NCBI RefSeq assembly: GCF_001625215.2 | Contig: NC_030381.2 | Location: forward strand, 50,677,214 to 50,741,213 | Reading direction: 5' to 3' | From: Daucus carota subsp. sativus | Lineage: Eukaryota > Streptophyta > Magnoliopsida > Apiales > Apiaceae | DNA length: 64,000 nucleotides | Part shown: positions 36,801-47,230 of the stretch, one piece after another | Numbering within the stretch: position 1 is the stretch's first letter | How the letters are laid out: each line of letters starts with the position of its first letter | The notes under the pieces: model-generated | Seen by the model: only the letters and a program-made list of their open reading frames with translations | Databases searched by the model: none | What the model was told of the DNA's origin: nothing | Translations under genes and position numbers: made by a program

Positions 36801-39800
36801 GCAGGTAAGGCATACAATCCTCGTCCCCTCTACCCCTTAACACATGCCTTGGATGATAAGATGTCCTTTCCAGTGTCTTAAATCAGTGTACTAGCATAGT
36901 AGCATTGTATGTTTCATAGGATAAAATTGTGGCAGCAATTCCTTATTATGGTTAGAAGTTTTACTAGTCTAAAAATCGGGCCTATGACAGCTGATCATCT
37001 CTTTATAGCTTAAAATTCTCTGCTCTCACTTATGATATGTCCATCGGATTTTACTGCTTTTTTAAATTCCGACACTAAGTGTCATATCTATTTATTGAGT
37101 TTAGGGTTATTGGCGTGACTCTATAGCAAAAAAAGAGCTCTATGATTCTCAAATTGTTGCTGCCACCCAAATTTAACGATTTGTCATGGGATGGGCCTAT
37201 AACTTGTCACTTGCACACCTGCAGTTCCCTTGGATTTTTCCAGATGTGTCAGCATGACTTAAAGAAAGTTTAGAAAATTATGTTTTGCGTGTGATGTACT
37301 GTAGCTAGTTTGATAGTTTGTTTACTGCTTCCGTTTCTAAGTTTCCTCCTGAATTGGGAGTTCAATCTTGCAGAATATTGAACTTGTGAACCTGTAATTG
37401 TTTTACTCGCGTTGCATCAAATCTACTTTTTTTTTAATTTCTAATTCGTCACTTATATGATATTGAAATTTTCACATAGTAATAACACAAGCAGTGTGGT
37501 TGTATGCTGAAATCAGATCTATTCCTTAGTTTATTAAATCTGTCAAATAGTAAATCTAATTTGTTGTTGGAATTGAAATTTTAAACTGTAAAATGACTGT
37601 CCTTGTTGATTGTCAGAGTTGTTTGCGTGGCTGGCTGGGGAGAAAGAAGTTCTTCTGTTCTCACAGGACTGATGCTGCTGTGAAAATTCAGAGTCTTGTT
37701 AGGGGATGGATTTTCCGAAAGAGGCTTTTAAGTGAATGCTCCCACCCCCCCCCCCCCCCCCCCTCCACCTTTTGAATTTTTGGTACATATATAATATATC
37801 ATGCTAGTTTTGTTAACAAAAAACAATATGCTCTTGTCTTGACGCAGGGGATTCTCTTTGTAAAACTGTGCCTGAGACTTACACTAGTGAAACAAAAAGT
37901 TGCTTCCGAAGTCCAGAGACGAAGAAGGTTGTGCGTTGTGTTTTGAAAATACAAAAGTGGTGGAAGGGTATTTTATTGTTAAGGGCTAGAAAGAAATCAA
38001 TACTTATCGTTCAAGCTTATGTTCGTGGGTGGCTTGTCAGGCAGGAGACTACTAGAAAAAGACGGTGCACTGTTATTATTCAAGTGAGTTGTTTATTAAG
38101 TTTGCAACATCTTTTTTAATGATTCTATCTGACACAGTATAAATTTATGTTACTTGGATTTTAAAGTTATAGTCGTGTAGGATTATATAATATAAATCAA
38201 TAGGTTTGAACCATTGAAATTTTGTAACCACTTAAAAATGCTCATATATTTCTTGTAAATCTTGAAAATAGTGTAATAGTAATTAAAAGGATGCAGTGAA
38301 ATTGCACCATATGGTTTATTGAGGTACAAATAGGAAAAGCAACACAAGTTTCCTGACCACATTCTTATTTTGGAGATGGTGTTAACTAGGTCCCTTGCTT
38401 CTGGAGCTAATATTAGTATGCATCAAAGCTATTATATCCTGTTCTTTTTTCCCTATGAATCGTAATGTAGTTAGGTGTTATGTTCTATTTATTATTTGTG
38501 TCTTTATACGGACTAATCTCTGGAATTTACAGTCACACTGGAAAGGCTACCTAGCACGGAAGGATTCGAAGGGACGCCTGCTTGATCTACGCTTGAGAAT
38601 GCAAAAGTCTGCTGCAAATGTGGATAATAGCATGCGCATTTTAAACAGACTTATTGCTGCCCTTTCAGAACTACTGACAATGAAAAGTGTCAGTGGCATT
38701 CTCCATACATGTGAAACTCTAGGTAAGTGTTCTTCCTCTTTAGGACGATACTGATATAGCTAATATTACGTTTCAAAACAAAGAGATCTGTATAGACTAG
38801 AAGTCCTTTGGTACCTCAAATGCATTCCATGAAATATAGTGCAATATTCAGTGAGGTGAATTTGGATATTGTATGAGTGGGAAGTCTTTTATGATGTATA
38901 TAGATTAGGGTATACTTAGAGGTGGATTTTGGAATGGGAAGTTCCTTGTGTATATATAATGTGGTCTACTTGTTAATAGGCTGGTTTATATTGCACATTA
39001 AGCAACAAGGCGTATGCCCCTGCCTGACCTTCAACCCCTATTATAGAGACATACCTGTCGATCATCGTTTACTTAATTAATTTTTTATTTAGGTTATTAA
39101 TTATCTTTATATGCTGTCATCATGTCTATTTGATTAGTAGGCTTTTCTGCAAAGAAAAAAAATCGTTAGGTGGAAGTATTTATGCTGATTACTGATTAGT
39201 GTGGCTATTTGAACCTACATCTACTCCTTGCAACAGTTCTGCCCCAAGTATGCACGTCTCTAAAATATATATGTTGGCCTTTTGTTGCACAAAAGCTAAT
39301 GTTTCAATAGGTAGTCATAGCAGATAGCACATTGACAAGGAAAATGGAGTGTACTTAGTTTCTCAATTTTCTACAAAAACATGTATAATATTTATGACAT
39401 TAATAAATTTAATTGTTGGACATTGAAGCCACATGTCCAAGTTTGCAGCAATTAAATTACATATGACTTGTAGTTTAAAAGAGAAATGCCTATATTTGTT
39501 GTAGATATGACTACAAGATACTCACAGAAGTGCTGTGAAGAACTTGTGGCTGCTGGAGCAATTGACACTCTGCTTAAGCTGATCAGCTCAGTCAGCAGAA
39601 GCATTCCTGATCAGGAAGTATTAAGACACTCACTTTCTACTCTAAGAAACCTTGCACGCTATCCACATTTGACTGAAGTACTGATCAATACTAGAGGGGC
39701 TGTAAAAACAATTCTGTGGGAGTTTTTACGGTTTGCACAAGAACTCAAACTTTATATGTTGTCCATTGTAGTAATTTCTTTTAACATTTTTATGCTACTC

Positions 39801-40432
39801 CTCTATCGTACTTGCAAACATTCAGAAACAAAGAGGAGGGATATTTCATTGCTTCTGAACTTTTGGAGAAGATATGCTTGAATGGGAGAGGCATCGAGTC
39901 TTTACTTCAACAACCAGTTCTCTTGAAGCGATTAAGGAACCTTGTCGACGATCTCCAAAGGAGAGCAGATAATGAGAAAAGGTTAATATATTGCCGAAAG
40001 CTAAACCCATCCCTTCTCAGTATTCTTATTGTTGATTAGCCTATTGTCTTATCATGGCTGGTAAAATAGCCTTGTATATCTTGTGTGCTAACATGCCAAA
40101 ATTTAGGTGTTGTGAAGTTTGCAATTTGCATTTAGCATTAGCCTTGAATCCACATTAAATTTGTTGTCATTATACCAAGTTTGATGTTGTTAGAACACTT
40201 GGGGATAGTGTCATTGTGAATTATGTCAATCATAATATCCAAAATCAAAATCCTTTCCGTAGGCAGAGAGTAGTGTGTGTTTCTATGAACCTCATTTGTA
40301 TACCTGCTTTGGTTGCCATCTAACGGCATTCAATAAATATGCAGGAATCCAAGAAGTTTAGCCGGAAGAGAGCATAACCAGAGAAGATTAAAAGTGGCTA
40401 CAGAACTCTTACGGTTGATTGCTAGTGGTTAA
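30802..40432 (+). CDS. ASPM: ASPM-like (abnormal spindle) protein: CH, IQ array and ARM-like C-terminus, 19 exons
   Basis: ASPM/Asp proteins focus microtubule minus ends at spindle poles and bind calmodulin through IQ motifs. Exons: 30802-31500, 31869-32337, 32434-32519, 32726-32839, 32931-33119, 33272-33337, 33580-33630, 33745-34005, 34787-34894, 34985-35099, 35386-35879, 36213-36324, 36421-36662, 37617-37731, 37848-38083, 38533-38722, 39505-39730, 39826-39981, 40345-40432. Phases join, giving 1,338 aa. A Ser/Thr/Pro-rich N-terminus with FKDISNFKTPKS precedes calponin-homology sequence at about 300-650 (NLFEDLQDGVRLCRAVQLL; SDTRKKNLTNCGIA; MDMLLHWIQ). IQ motifs occupy about 775-1130 (AAIIIQRYYRGWVLRR; TIQAHVRGWIVRQEA). 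The last 200 residues are ARM-like (EVLRHSLSTLRNLARYP). The IQ array is far shorter than in vertebrate ASPM. A Stowaway MITE sits in intron 8 and a decayed extra IQ exon in intron 13. Confidence 0.93.
34163..34412. mobile_element. Stowaway-type MITE in ASPM-like intron 8
   Basis: Termini CTCCCTCCTCCCACTCAT and GGGACAGAGGGAG are inverted and flanked by TA (34161-34162, 34413-34414). Length 250 bp, AT-rich interior. Wholly intronic. Confidence 0.85.
37105..37206 (+). pseudogene. Decayed duplicate of ASPM-like exon 12 (IQ exon) inside intron 13
   Basis: After a CAG-less but AG-ending acceptor-like TTTAG the sequence reads GYWRDSIAKKELYDS then QIVAATQI, a stop, and RFVMGWAYN. Exon 12 reads GHWRAWLAQKKISNS then RKVAATQIQRCVRGW. 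The match is clear at DNA level as well (GGTTATTGGCGTG against GGCCATTGGCGTG, and GTTGCTGCCACCCAAATT against GTTGCTGCTACACAAATT). The in-frame TAA replaces the CAA of the IQ glutamine, and the downstream RK basic block and donor are gone, so it is not included in the coding sequence. Confidence 0.8.
37745..37763 (+). repeat. Poly-C tract, 19 bases, ASPM-like intron 14
   Basis: Uninterrupted C run starting 14 nt after the intron 14 donor (GTGAAT). Length is probably unstable. Confidence 0.85.
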
Positions 40433-41678
40433 GCAAACTTAGATGTTGAATGTTGCAAATACAATACTTATTCGTTCTGTCTTCTTCAAAGCCATTAGTC
40501 AGTTCAAAACTTCAGCTCCCAAAATATGAATATCCAGTCAGTAAGCTTGTATATTGAATCAGTGTTTTAGTTTTACACTAGCAGAACTTGTACTTTTAAT
40601 GAACATAGCTATATTTCTCGCCATGTGTGGCACCGATAGAAAATTAAATTTGAGTATATATTTCGATGTTTGGTTGCATATAAAGCCGAGTCCTGCTCCT
40701 GACGTAAATTGTTATATTTATGTCGTGAAAATTCTTACACATGGATCAAGTTGTAAGCTTAGAAGGAACAGTAGGAAAAATATAATGAGTTCCAAGTAAA
40801 ATAATATCCAATCTGGAGATGCAGTTTGAACTTTAAAGTTTAGAGAGTAGAGACCACTGGAAAGATGCAAGTTACAAACGTGAAAGTATACCTGTAGCTT
40901 GTAGGGTTAAGAATGAACGTCACTTCTGCTAATTGTTCCCCAAAACACATTTGTTTCGTAATACTCCGGTTGTCAAAAAAATACTGCTATACGTCATGAT
41001 TGCAGAATCAGGAATCGGAATTGATCGGTTAATCTGTCGATTAACAATTTGTTAGGAGATTATATCAATTTTTTTTATAAATAGAGGATTTTTAGTCAAA
41101 CCAAAAGATAATTGAAAAATTGGATAAAATAAATTTTAATAATTAATCGAGGATCAATAAAACACTTGTCTGGGTAAAATACTCGGATTGTTAACAGTAA
41201 ATCCAGCAGATAAAAGAATCTGGGAAAAAGTAATGGATAGATGATTGAAAACTTCGAGACAGATTCGATCAGACACAAGTCCCAAGCACTGTCAACTCTT
41301 ACTAGTATTTCAGTGTTGTACTCCAATCATGTTTGGTGCCCATCTATATTTCAACAAGATTCCGGTAGGTTAATCGATAGCAACAATTTATTTAAGGATA
41401 TGACATTTATCAACTTTTGCAAAAAAGACAGATAACAGTAGCTACAGAGTTCATATGTTCAATTTTTTCAAAGGAAGAATGCTAAATATGGATAAACAGA
41501 AACCAGAACTGCAAACACATATTAAGATAAGCCATTGAAATTTTAAGCTGCTTCTAACAATTTTTATGTACAACATAGTGATTCAGTAACAACAATCTTC
41601 AGATCTAGCGCATCCAATACAGATTTAGCTATAATCTAAAAGGAGCGAATAAAGAAATGTCTGTGAATCTTTGGATTA
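40433..41678. other. Convergent region between ASPM-like and small heat-shock genes
   Basis: Holds the two 3' untranslated regions. No gene or clear repeat seen; open frames here are short and featureless. Confidence 0.5.
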
Positions 41679-42245
41679 TCAAGCAGCTCTTGCAAGAACT
41701 CCGAGCTGTTCAGATACGTCTGATGGTTCAATATGAAATCCTGTTCTAACAGAAAATCTCGGGACTGTGACTGTCAAGACCCCGTCTTCGTAACCAGCTG
41801 AGATTCCATTCACATCTATCATACCTGGTAGTCTAAATTTTTTCATGAAGCACCTTACAGGCTCCCCTGTTGTTTCATTTTCGCTTTCTGTTCTTATTAT
41901 TAGGTAGACTGAGTCCTCAACTTCTACTCTTATGTCCTCTTTCTTAACACCTACAACATTATACAAACATTTCAACAAACATAAGAACATAATAAATATA
42001 CATGAATCCCCCTTAACACCTATGATCTTAATAAAAACATTTCACGAAATATATAGCCTTGAGAGACTTATATACAGATCGGAAGAGATAGAGATTTGTA
42101 TACCAGGAAGGTCAGCTGAGTATATGTGTGATTCCGGGGTTTCTGTCCAATGAACGTAATTTTCAGGGATGAAATGATAAGGGAAGAGAAAAGGTGAGGT
42201 AAAGAAAGAATGCCAAGAAGAAGGGTGAAATGTTGAGAACTCCAT
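41679..42245 (-). CDS. HSP15.4: Small heat-shock protein, 15.4 kDa class V type (HSP20), 2 exons
   Basis: Small heat-shock proteins bind unfolding clients and hold them for refolding. Exon 1 is 42245-42104, exon 2 is 41950-41679; the split codon encodes Gly of DLPG|VKKEDIRVEVED. The product is 137 aa, close to the class V length. The alpha-crystallin domain covers about 30-130: VHWTETPESHIYSADLPG opens it, MKKFRLPGMIDVNGISAGYE follows, and DGVLTVTVPR is the conserved C-terminal strand. There is no organelle signal; the N-terminal arm is short and aromatic (Phe, Trp, Pro). A TATA-like site lies 87-94 bp upstream. The typical C-terminal IxI motif is not obvious, as is common in this divergent class. 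It follows the ASPM-like gene as I recall in Arabidopsis (At4g21870 near At4g21820). Confidence 0.88.
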
Positions 42246-42818
42246 TTTTTAGAAAGGATTAAGATAAAAGAAGATTTTGGTGGCTAAGAGATGGGAATGG
42301 ATGATTAAGAGAAAGGAAGGTGAGTGTTGACTTTTTATAAACCAAGTTGGATGGTGGGGTTGATGTGCAAAAATGATTGGATCTTGAGAAAACTTTAAAG
42401 AAAGAGTGGCATCTATTTTGAGCTAATCAATAAAGTGTGGTGCTGGTAAAGATATCGAAAAGGAATGAGTAAATGACAAATATACCCCCTGTTTGATCTG
42501 ATCAGTGCTAGTTTATAGAACTGAATTGACCTGGTATTATTAGCACGAAAGGAGCTGAACATCTTCTTAAAGACACAAAGCCTTGTCTTTTAAAGAGAGA
42601 TTAATGCTTGCTTTTGACATTTAGCTTCAACGATGTCTAATTTTTTATTTTTACTGACCTTTAATTGATAAAGAGTGTACAGTTAAAACTTAAAACTTCC
42701 ATAGTCATCATATCAGAGCAAATAGCAAACCATTGCCATGATAAGCAATGTGAGCTAAACATCTGTTAACTCATTACCTGGAGTTAATCTGGCGTGGAGA
42801 GGTCCTGCAGCCCTGAGG
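42246..42818. other. Promoter region of the small heat-shock gene and 3' end of the MYND gene
   Basis: The first 200 bp upstream of the heat-shock start holds a TATA-like site and a CCAAT-type ATTGG. A TTGAGAAAACTTTAAAGAAA stretch is only a loose match to heat-shock elements. The remainder is the MYND gene 3' region. Confidence 0.4.
42332..42339 (-). promoter_or_regulatory. TATA box candidate for the small heat-shock gene
   Basis: TATAAAAA on the minus strand, 87-94 bp upstream of the start codon. Confidence 0.5.
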
Positions 42819-44717
42819 TCATGTATTAACTCCAAAGAGAAATGCATTGCTGTATGATGGAAGATTGTCAGAAGGCTCGTAATTCCTTACTGGAGAGCGG
42901 AATGGATTAGGTGTCACTGGATGGGTGACTTGCAGTCCAAAATTACAAAGAACTTGTTTAGCATTTGAACACAAAATTTCAGTCTGATCAGTGAAAAAGG
43001 AGGGAATTCCCATTAATTTTATCAGCTCAAGAGTTCCATCCCAACTAGAATAGCTCTCCAGCTTACAGTTCAGTGCAACAATGACATTCGGTGCAGGGAG
43101 ATACATGGATTCTTCTTGATAAAGACCTCTTACAAGATTCACCCTTATCCTGCTTCCAATTCCAAAAGTTGTACCGGACAGATGTGTGGGAATCCCAGGT
43201 CCCACCATTACCATATTTATATTCCCCATCCCATTCAGTACATGACTAATTTCTGCGAATGCAGGCATCCAGTCCAATTCTGCTTCAGGCCCAACATAAT
43301 GAACAGTAACCTCTTTGCCTTGCAGTAATAGATTCTTTGAATTGATATCTACTGCTGTCAAAATGTGATACACTGTGAAGGGATGAGATAAAATGTCTGC
43401 AACAGGACTTGACAAGGGGAGTGACTGGAGGCTGTAGTAATCTGACCAGCCAGCAAGAAGAACTGGACTTAACATACCATCCCTTGACTGACTGCTAAAA
43501 GGCGAGTCATGAGGATAATCATCTTCACTTAAACCACCCCATGAATCTGAAAGCCTGTCATCCACAGGAAGTGAACCATAAGGGCACTGAGAGTAGCAGT
43601 TGCACTTTCTTCTCCACATGCCCTTTTGGTGGATACCCAATAATTCAAGCCATTTACATGGTTGTTCGGTAGAACACGGAAAAAGAAATATTTCCATTGC
43701 GAGCTCTTTTTCTCTTGCCATCATGGCCTTGTAAAGACCACACATGTTTTTATGTGCTTCCTCCCAGTGCAGGTCCTGGCAGGGAGTTCCACAATACACC
43801 ACAGCACGACATGATGCACAACAAACTAACTCTTCTCCCTGAACATCCTTATTGCAGACAGCACACTGTCTTACAATATCAGGGAAGTTCTCTTTAATAA
43901 TAACGAAATTTTCCTCTGCTGGTTCTGCATATTTGGTAGGAGTTGAGTTAGCTGTTGAACTTGTTCTCTCATCATATCCATGACCAGGCGGGTGAGAGAC
44001 TGTAACTGCTACTAGATCATTATTACCTTCCATCATTTCAGGAGGCCATTGCACATCAACTGTTTCAATGAATGATTCAAAATCAATGAACCTCGACCAC
44101 TTTTGACCACAATCAGTTTGATGCTTAAGCAGCGGGTGAACCCAAGAAATAGCTTTCATGACGGCAAACACATACTTCAGCTCCTCAAACGAAGGATTTC
44201 TAAACTGAAGGCCACCAGCAGATGTGCAACGAGCAACATCTATAACAGGAAAGCGATTATCACCAGAAATTTCCAATGCCAATGACTTAATCATTCTCCT
44301 CTGAGAAGGTACAATCAAAGCCTCCTCCATATAAGTCACTCTGAACACCTCAACATTTGGAACCCGAATTGTTTCTCTGGAACCCGTCATCCTAACAGCA
44401 TCACTTTCTGATCTAAACATATGAAACCCCAAATCCCCACCATCCCCGCCAATAAATTGAATACACGGAAATGGCTGCTTCTTACGAGACCAATCCGAAT
44501 CCTTTCCTACCCTTACACCAAATAAATGTCCAGGCCGAAACCTCTTCCAAGGATCAGTCCTAAACAAAGCAGCAGCAGCCCTATAAAGGGACTTAATAGC
44601 TAATGGTGTAACACCATCTACATTCACAAGACAAGTTCCTGAGCCAGGACCAAGCCCTGGGCCAGCCCCAAATTGTTCTTGAAATCTCGAAAACAGATTC
44701 TTCAAATGCACATCCAT
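42819..44717 (-). CDS. MYND-type zinc-finger protein, intronless
   Basis: A single exon of 632 aa. A MYND finger spans about residues 285-326: CAVCNKDVQGEELVCC, then SCRAVVYCGTPCQDLHW, then H and C of AHKNMC, giving the full Cys/His zinc-ligand set. MYND fingers bind proline-rich peptides in partner proteins. The regions on either side (1-230 and about 340-632) are well-ordered, plant-conserved in appearance and not assigned to a catalytic family; there is no SET domain, so it is not an SMYD methyltransferase. A Gly-rich run (AGPGLGPGSG) lies near residue 20. The start is the first in-frame ATG; an upstream frame at 44593-44817 is a shadow. The tail AFLFGVNT is followed by TGA. Molecular function is unknown to me. 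Confidence 0.88.
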   Translation of the reverse strand: MDVHLKNLFSRFQEQFGAGPGLGPGSGTCLVNVDGVTPLAIKSLYRAAAALFRTDPWKRFRPGHLFGVRVGKDSDWSRKKQPFPCIQFIGGDGGDLGFHMFRSESDAVRMTGSRETIRVPNVEVFRVTYMEEALIVPSQRRMIKSLALEISGDNRFPVIDVARCTSAGGLQFRNPSFEELKYVFAVMKAISWVHPLLKHQTDCGQKWSRFIDFESFIETVDVQWPPEMMEGNNDLVAVTVSHPPGHGYDERTSSTANSTPTKYAEPAEENFVIIKENFPDIVRQCAVCNKDVQGEELVCCASCRAVVYCGTPCQDLHWEEAHKNMCGLYKAMMAREKELAMEIFLFPCSTEQPCKWLELLGIHQKGMWRRKCNCYSQCPYGSLPVDDRLSDSWGGLSEDDYPHDSPFSSQSRDGMLSPVLLAGWSDYYSLQSLPLSSPVADILSHPFTVYHILTAVDINSKNLLLQGKEVTVHYVGPEAELDWMPAFAEISHVLNGMGNINMVMVGPGIPTHLSGTTFGIGSRIRVNLVRGLYQEESMYLPAPNVIVALNCKLESYSSWDGTLELIKLMGIPSFFTDQTEILCSNAKQVLCNFGLQVTHPVTPNPFRSPVRNYEPSDNLPSYSNAFLFGVNT

Positions 44718-45520
44718 AAAACAGACCCAATTCCAAAATCACTAAAACCCTCCCAAACCCACTAATCAAAACAACAAAACAAAGACAATATAACACAAAA
44801 ATGCAGCAATCCCACAAATAACATAAGCAAAGATCAAAACTTTAACATCTGCAGAGCTAGAAATGTACTGAAGTCATGATGGGCCACTAAATTTTTCCAA
44901 AAAGGTAACAACTTTAGCAAATTTAAGTGCTTTGAGGAAAGAATTATCACAAGTTCATACCAGCTTGAAGAAATTGATCTCGAGCTTTGTGGGTCAGTGC
45001 TGAGATTAATTAAAATTAAAATGAGATGGTGAGGCAAGATCTAAGCAGAGAGGAAGATAAAAATGTCTCAGTGGAGCCGACCGTCAAACTCAAGTCACTG
45101 TACGGTATTTACTGTCTGTCTTGGTTGGTGAAAAGTGAAAACTGGTTATCAACAAAATATTACTATGCGTACTCCGCGTGTACTTTTTACGCATGCTTAG
45201 TAAATATTAATAATTTTGTAATTTTATTTTTTTTAATAAAAATATGGTATAAATATTATTATTCAGAAAAAAATTTTAAAAATACTAATTTTAAGCATGT
45301 GGTCAAACCTCCCAAACATGCGTGTAAAAAATCAAACGTCTTATATAATGGACTAGAGAGATTAGAATTAAAAATAACGAGCATGTTGACAACACTGAGA
45401 GAAAATAAATACTTATTTTCAAATTTTCAATACATATTTAATAGAGATGTAATATTTCTTCAAAAAAAAATAAAAAATAGAGATGTAATATTTTTTCGGA
45501 TCCAAATAAAAATATTCTCA

Positions 45521-45588
45521 GTAGAAATGAAAATTATTTGGATTCACGGTAGAAATGAAAATTATTTGGATTCACGGTAGAAATGAAA
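45521..45588. repeat. Tandem repeat, 28 bp x 2.4
   Basis: Units of GTAGAAATGAAAATTATTTG plus GATTCACG at 45521 and 45549, with a partial third from 45577. Confidence 0.9.
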
Positions 45589-45781
45589 TCGAGAATTTGA
45601 GTGAAAGGAATGAGAATGTGGATCACCGGAATGAAAATCGAAAATGTGAATGAAAAGTATAAGAATGTGAGTTAATGAAAAATAGAATAATACGAAAGCT
45701 CAAGTTATGATATGAGAATAATCGAAGTTCATGAGATTATCATTTTAATTAAGCAACTAAATTTCTAATTCTCATATTATT

Positions 45782-46027
45782 AGGGCTGTTTGGGTAAGCT
45801 TAAAATAAGTATTTCTTACTTAAAATAAAAAAAGTGAAGTAGAAATTAGATTTCAATTAAGACTTATAAGTGATTAAAGTGTTTGGGAAAAAGGTAGAAG
45901 TCATGAAAGAAAAGTTAGGAATCTTAGTTTTTTATAAGTGCTTCTCGACTTTTTACACAAACGATACAAATAAGTGATTCTAACTTAAAAGTTCAGAAGC
46001 GGGGCTTCAAAGCCCTACCAAACACCC
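45782..46027. mobile_element. MITE with GGGCTGTTTGG / CCAAACACCC ends
   Basis: Imperfect inverted ends GGGCTGTTTGGGTAAG and CTACCAAACACCC define about 246 bp. The interior shares ordered blocks with the fragment at 29147-29290. The superfamily is unresolved, possibly hAT. Confidence 0.55.
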
Positions 46028-46543
46028 ACAATATATTGGATATTTGGGATAAGGATTTTGATCATGGTTAACCAAATTGACTGAAACCAAACGCCCTGCT
46101 ATATATTTTTTCATTAACTTTATCCTACAATCTGAAGTTAACCTATAAGAAAGTCTTGAACGGGGATTATTTGTACTAATGAATATGAATAATTAAATTT
46201 ACAATAACAACAGTGATTATATCAACTAAAAATCAGTCGTTAAAGAACTTGATGGATGGAATTGTACTTTACTGCATTGCTCGGTATGAATGTATGATCA
46301 CTTTCCAGTTATTAAGTGGCTTAAATCGGCTTTTTTTTTAATACCCGATTAGAGATGCACAAAAACTCGACCTGAAAACATGGTTCGGCCTAGAAAAAGT
46401 CTAAAAAGGACAATTTTGGTCAAAATTTGGTCGAAAAAACCCTTAAGGGGCCTATACTTTTGTATAAAGTCCGTTCCATTGACATCATTGGACCTTATGA
46501 GGTTTTCATAAAAATCGGGTTTGATTTATTTTAATGGGAGTAA

Positions 46544-46935
46544 GAGCATCTCCAACCATCTAAAATCCTGAGCTAAAAGGTGAGTTGACATACTTAAAAT
46601 AAAATAATTTAGCCAATAGTTCCGAAAACTCAACTCCAATAATGCTTTTATCTATAAATTTAGCCAACCTCCTGTGGATGGCTAAATTTGTCGAACCTCT
46701 GCAGGTCTGTAAGAAAATCTGTAAGAAGATTGTACATCATATATTATCGTATTGAACTGATATATTCTATTTTAATAATTTAAAATATTAATAACATACT
46801 ATTTTTAAATTATAGCCAACCAATATAGCTGGTACGAAGCAAAATGTCTAACAGCTTCAGCAAATTTAAATTTTACATAATGTCTTACAGGTTCAATTTA
46901 GCCGACGATTATAGCCAACACCGTTGGAGATACTC
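46544..46935. mobile_element. MITE with GAGCATCTCCAAC ends
   Basis: Left end GAGCATCTCCAACC and right end CCGTTGGAGATACTC are inverted repeats of about 14 bp. Length 392 bp. Flanks are TAA (left) and TAG (right), so a 3-bp target duplication with one change is possible. It lies immediately left of the next inverted-repeat element. Confidence 0.6.
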
Positions 46936-47230
46936 TAGAGGGGTGTAGTGGATTGGGATTTTAAAGCATTTTTTTGCATTCATGAATCCGAGGATATTCG
47001 ATTTGGATTGTTTGAAATCCATTAAAATCTTGAGGTATTCAATTGGGATTTTAAATTATGCTACAAAATCTGGTGGTATTCAATTGAGATTTTAAATTAT
47101 GCTTTAAAATCCGATGGTATTCAATTGAGATTGTTTAAAATCCATTAAAATCTGATGGTATTCAAATGCTGATAGATTTTTTTTCATTTCATAAAATGAT
47201 GGATTTTGTGGCATTCTTCAGTGTATTTTA

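Larger units (their letters stand above)
44718..46340. other. Intergenic DNA 5' of the MYND gene
   Basis: The MYND leader and promoter occupy the first few hundred bases. A 2.4-copy 28-bp tandem repeat and a MITE follow. No other gene is supported; the 184-codon frame at 45026-45580 is Lys/Asn/Tyr-rich AT-driven sequence without domain features. Confidence 0.5.

Noticed and set aside
45026-45580. 184-codon frame on the plus strand
   Set aside because: Long only because the DNA is AT-rich with few stops. Lys/Asn/Tyr/Ile composition, tandem repeat at its end, no domain.
45521-45588. Short tandem repeats considered as a CRISPR array
   Set aside because: Units are directly adjacent without unique spacers and this is a plant nuclear genome.
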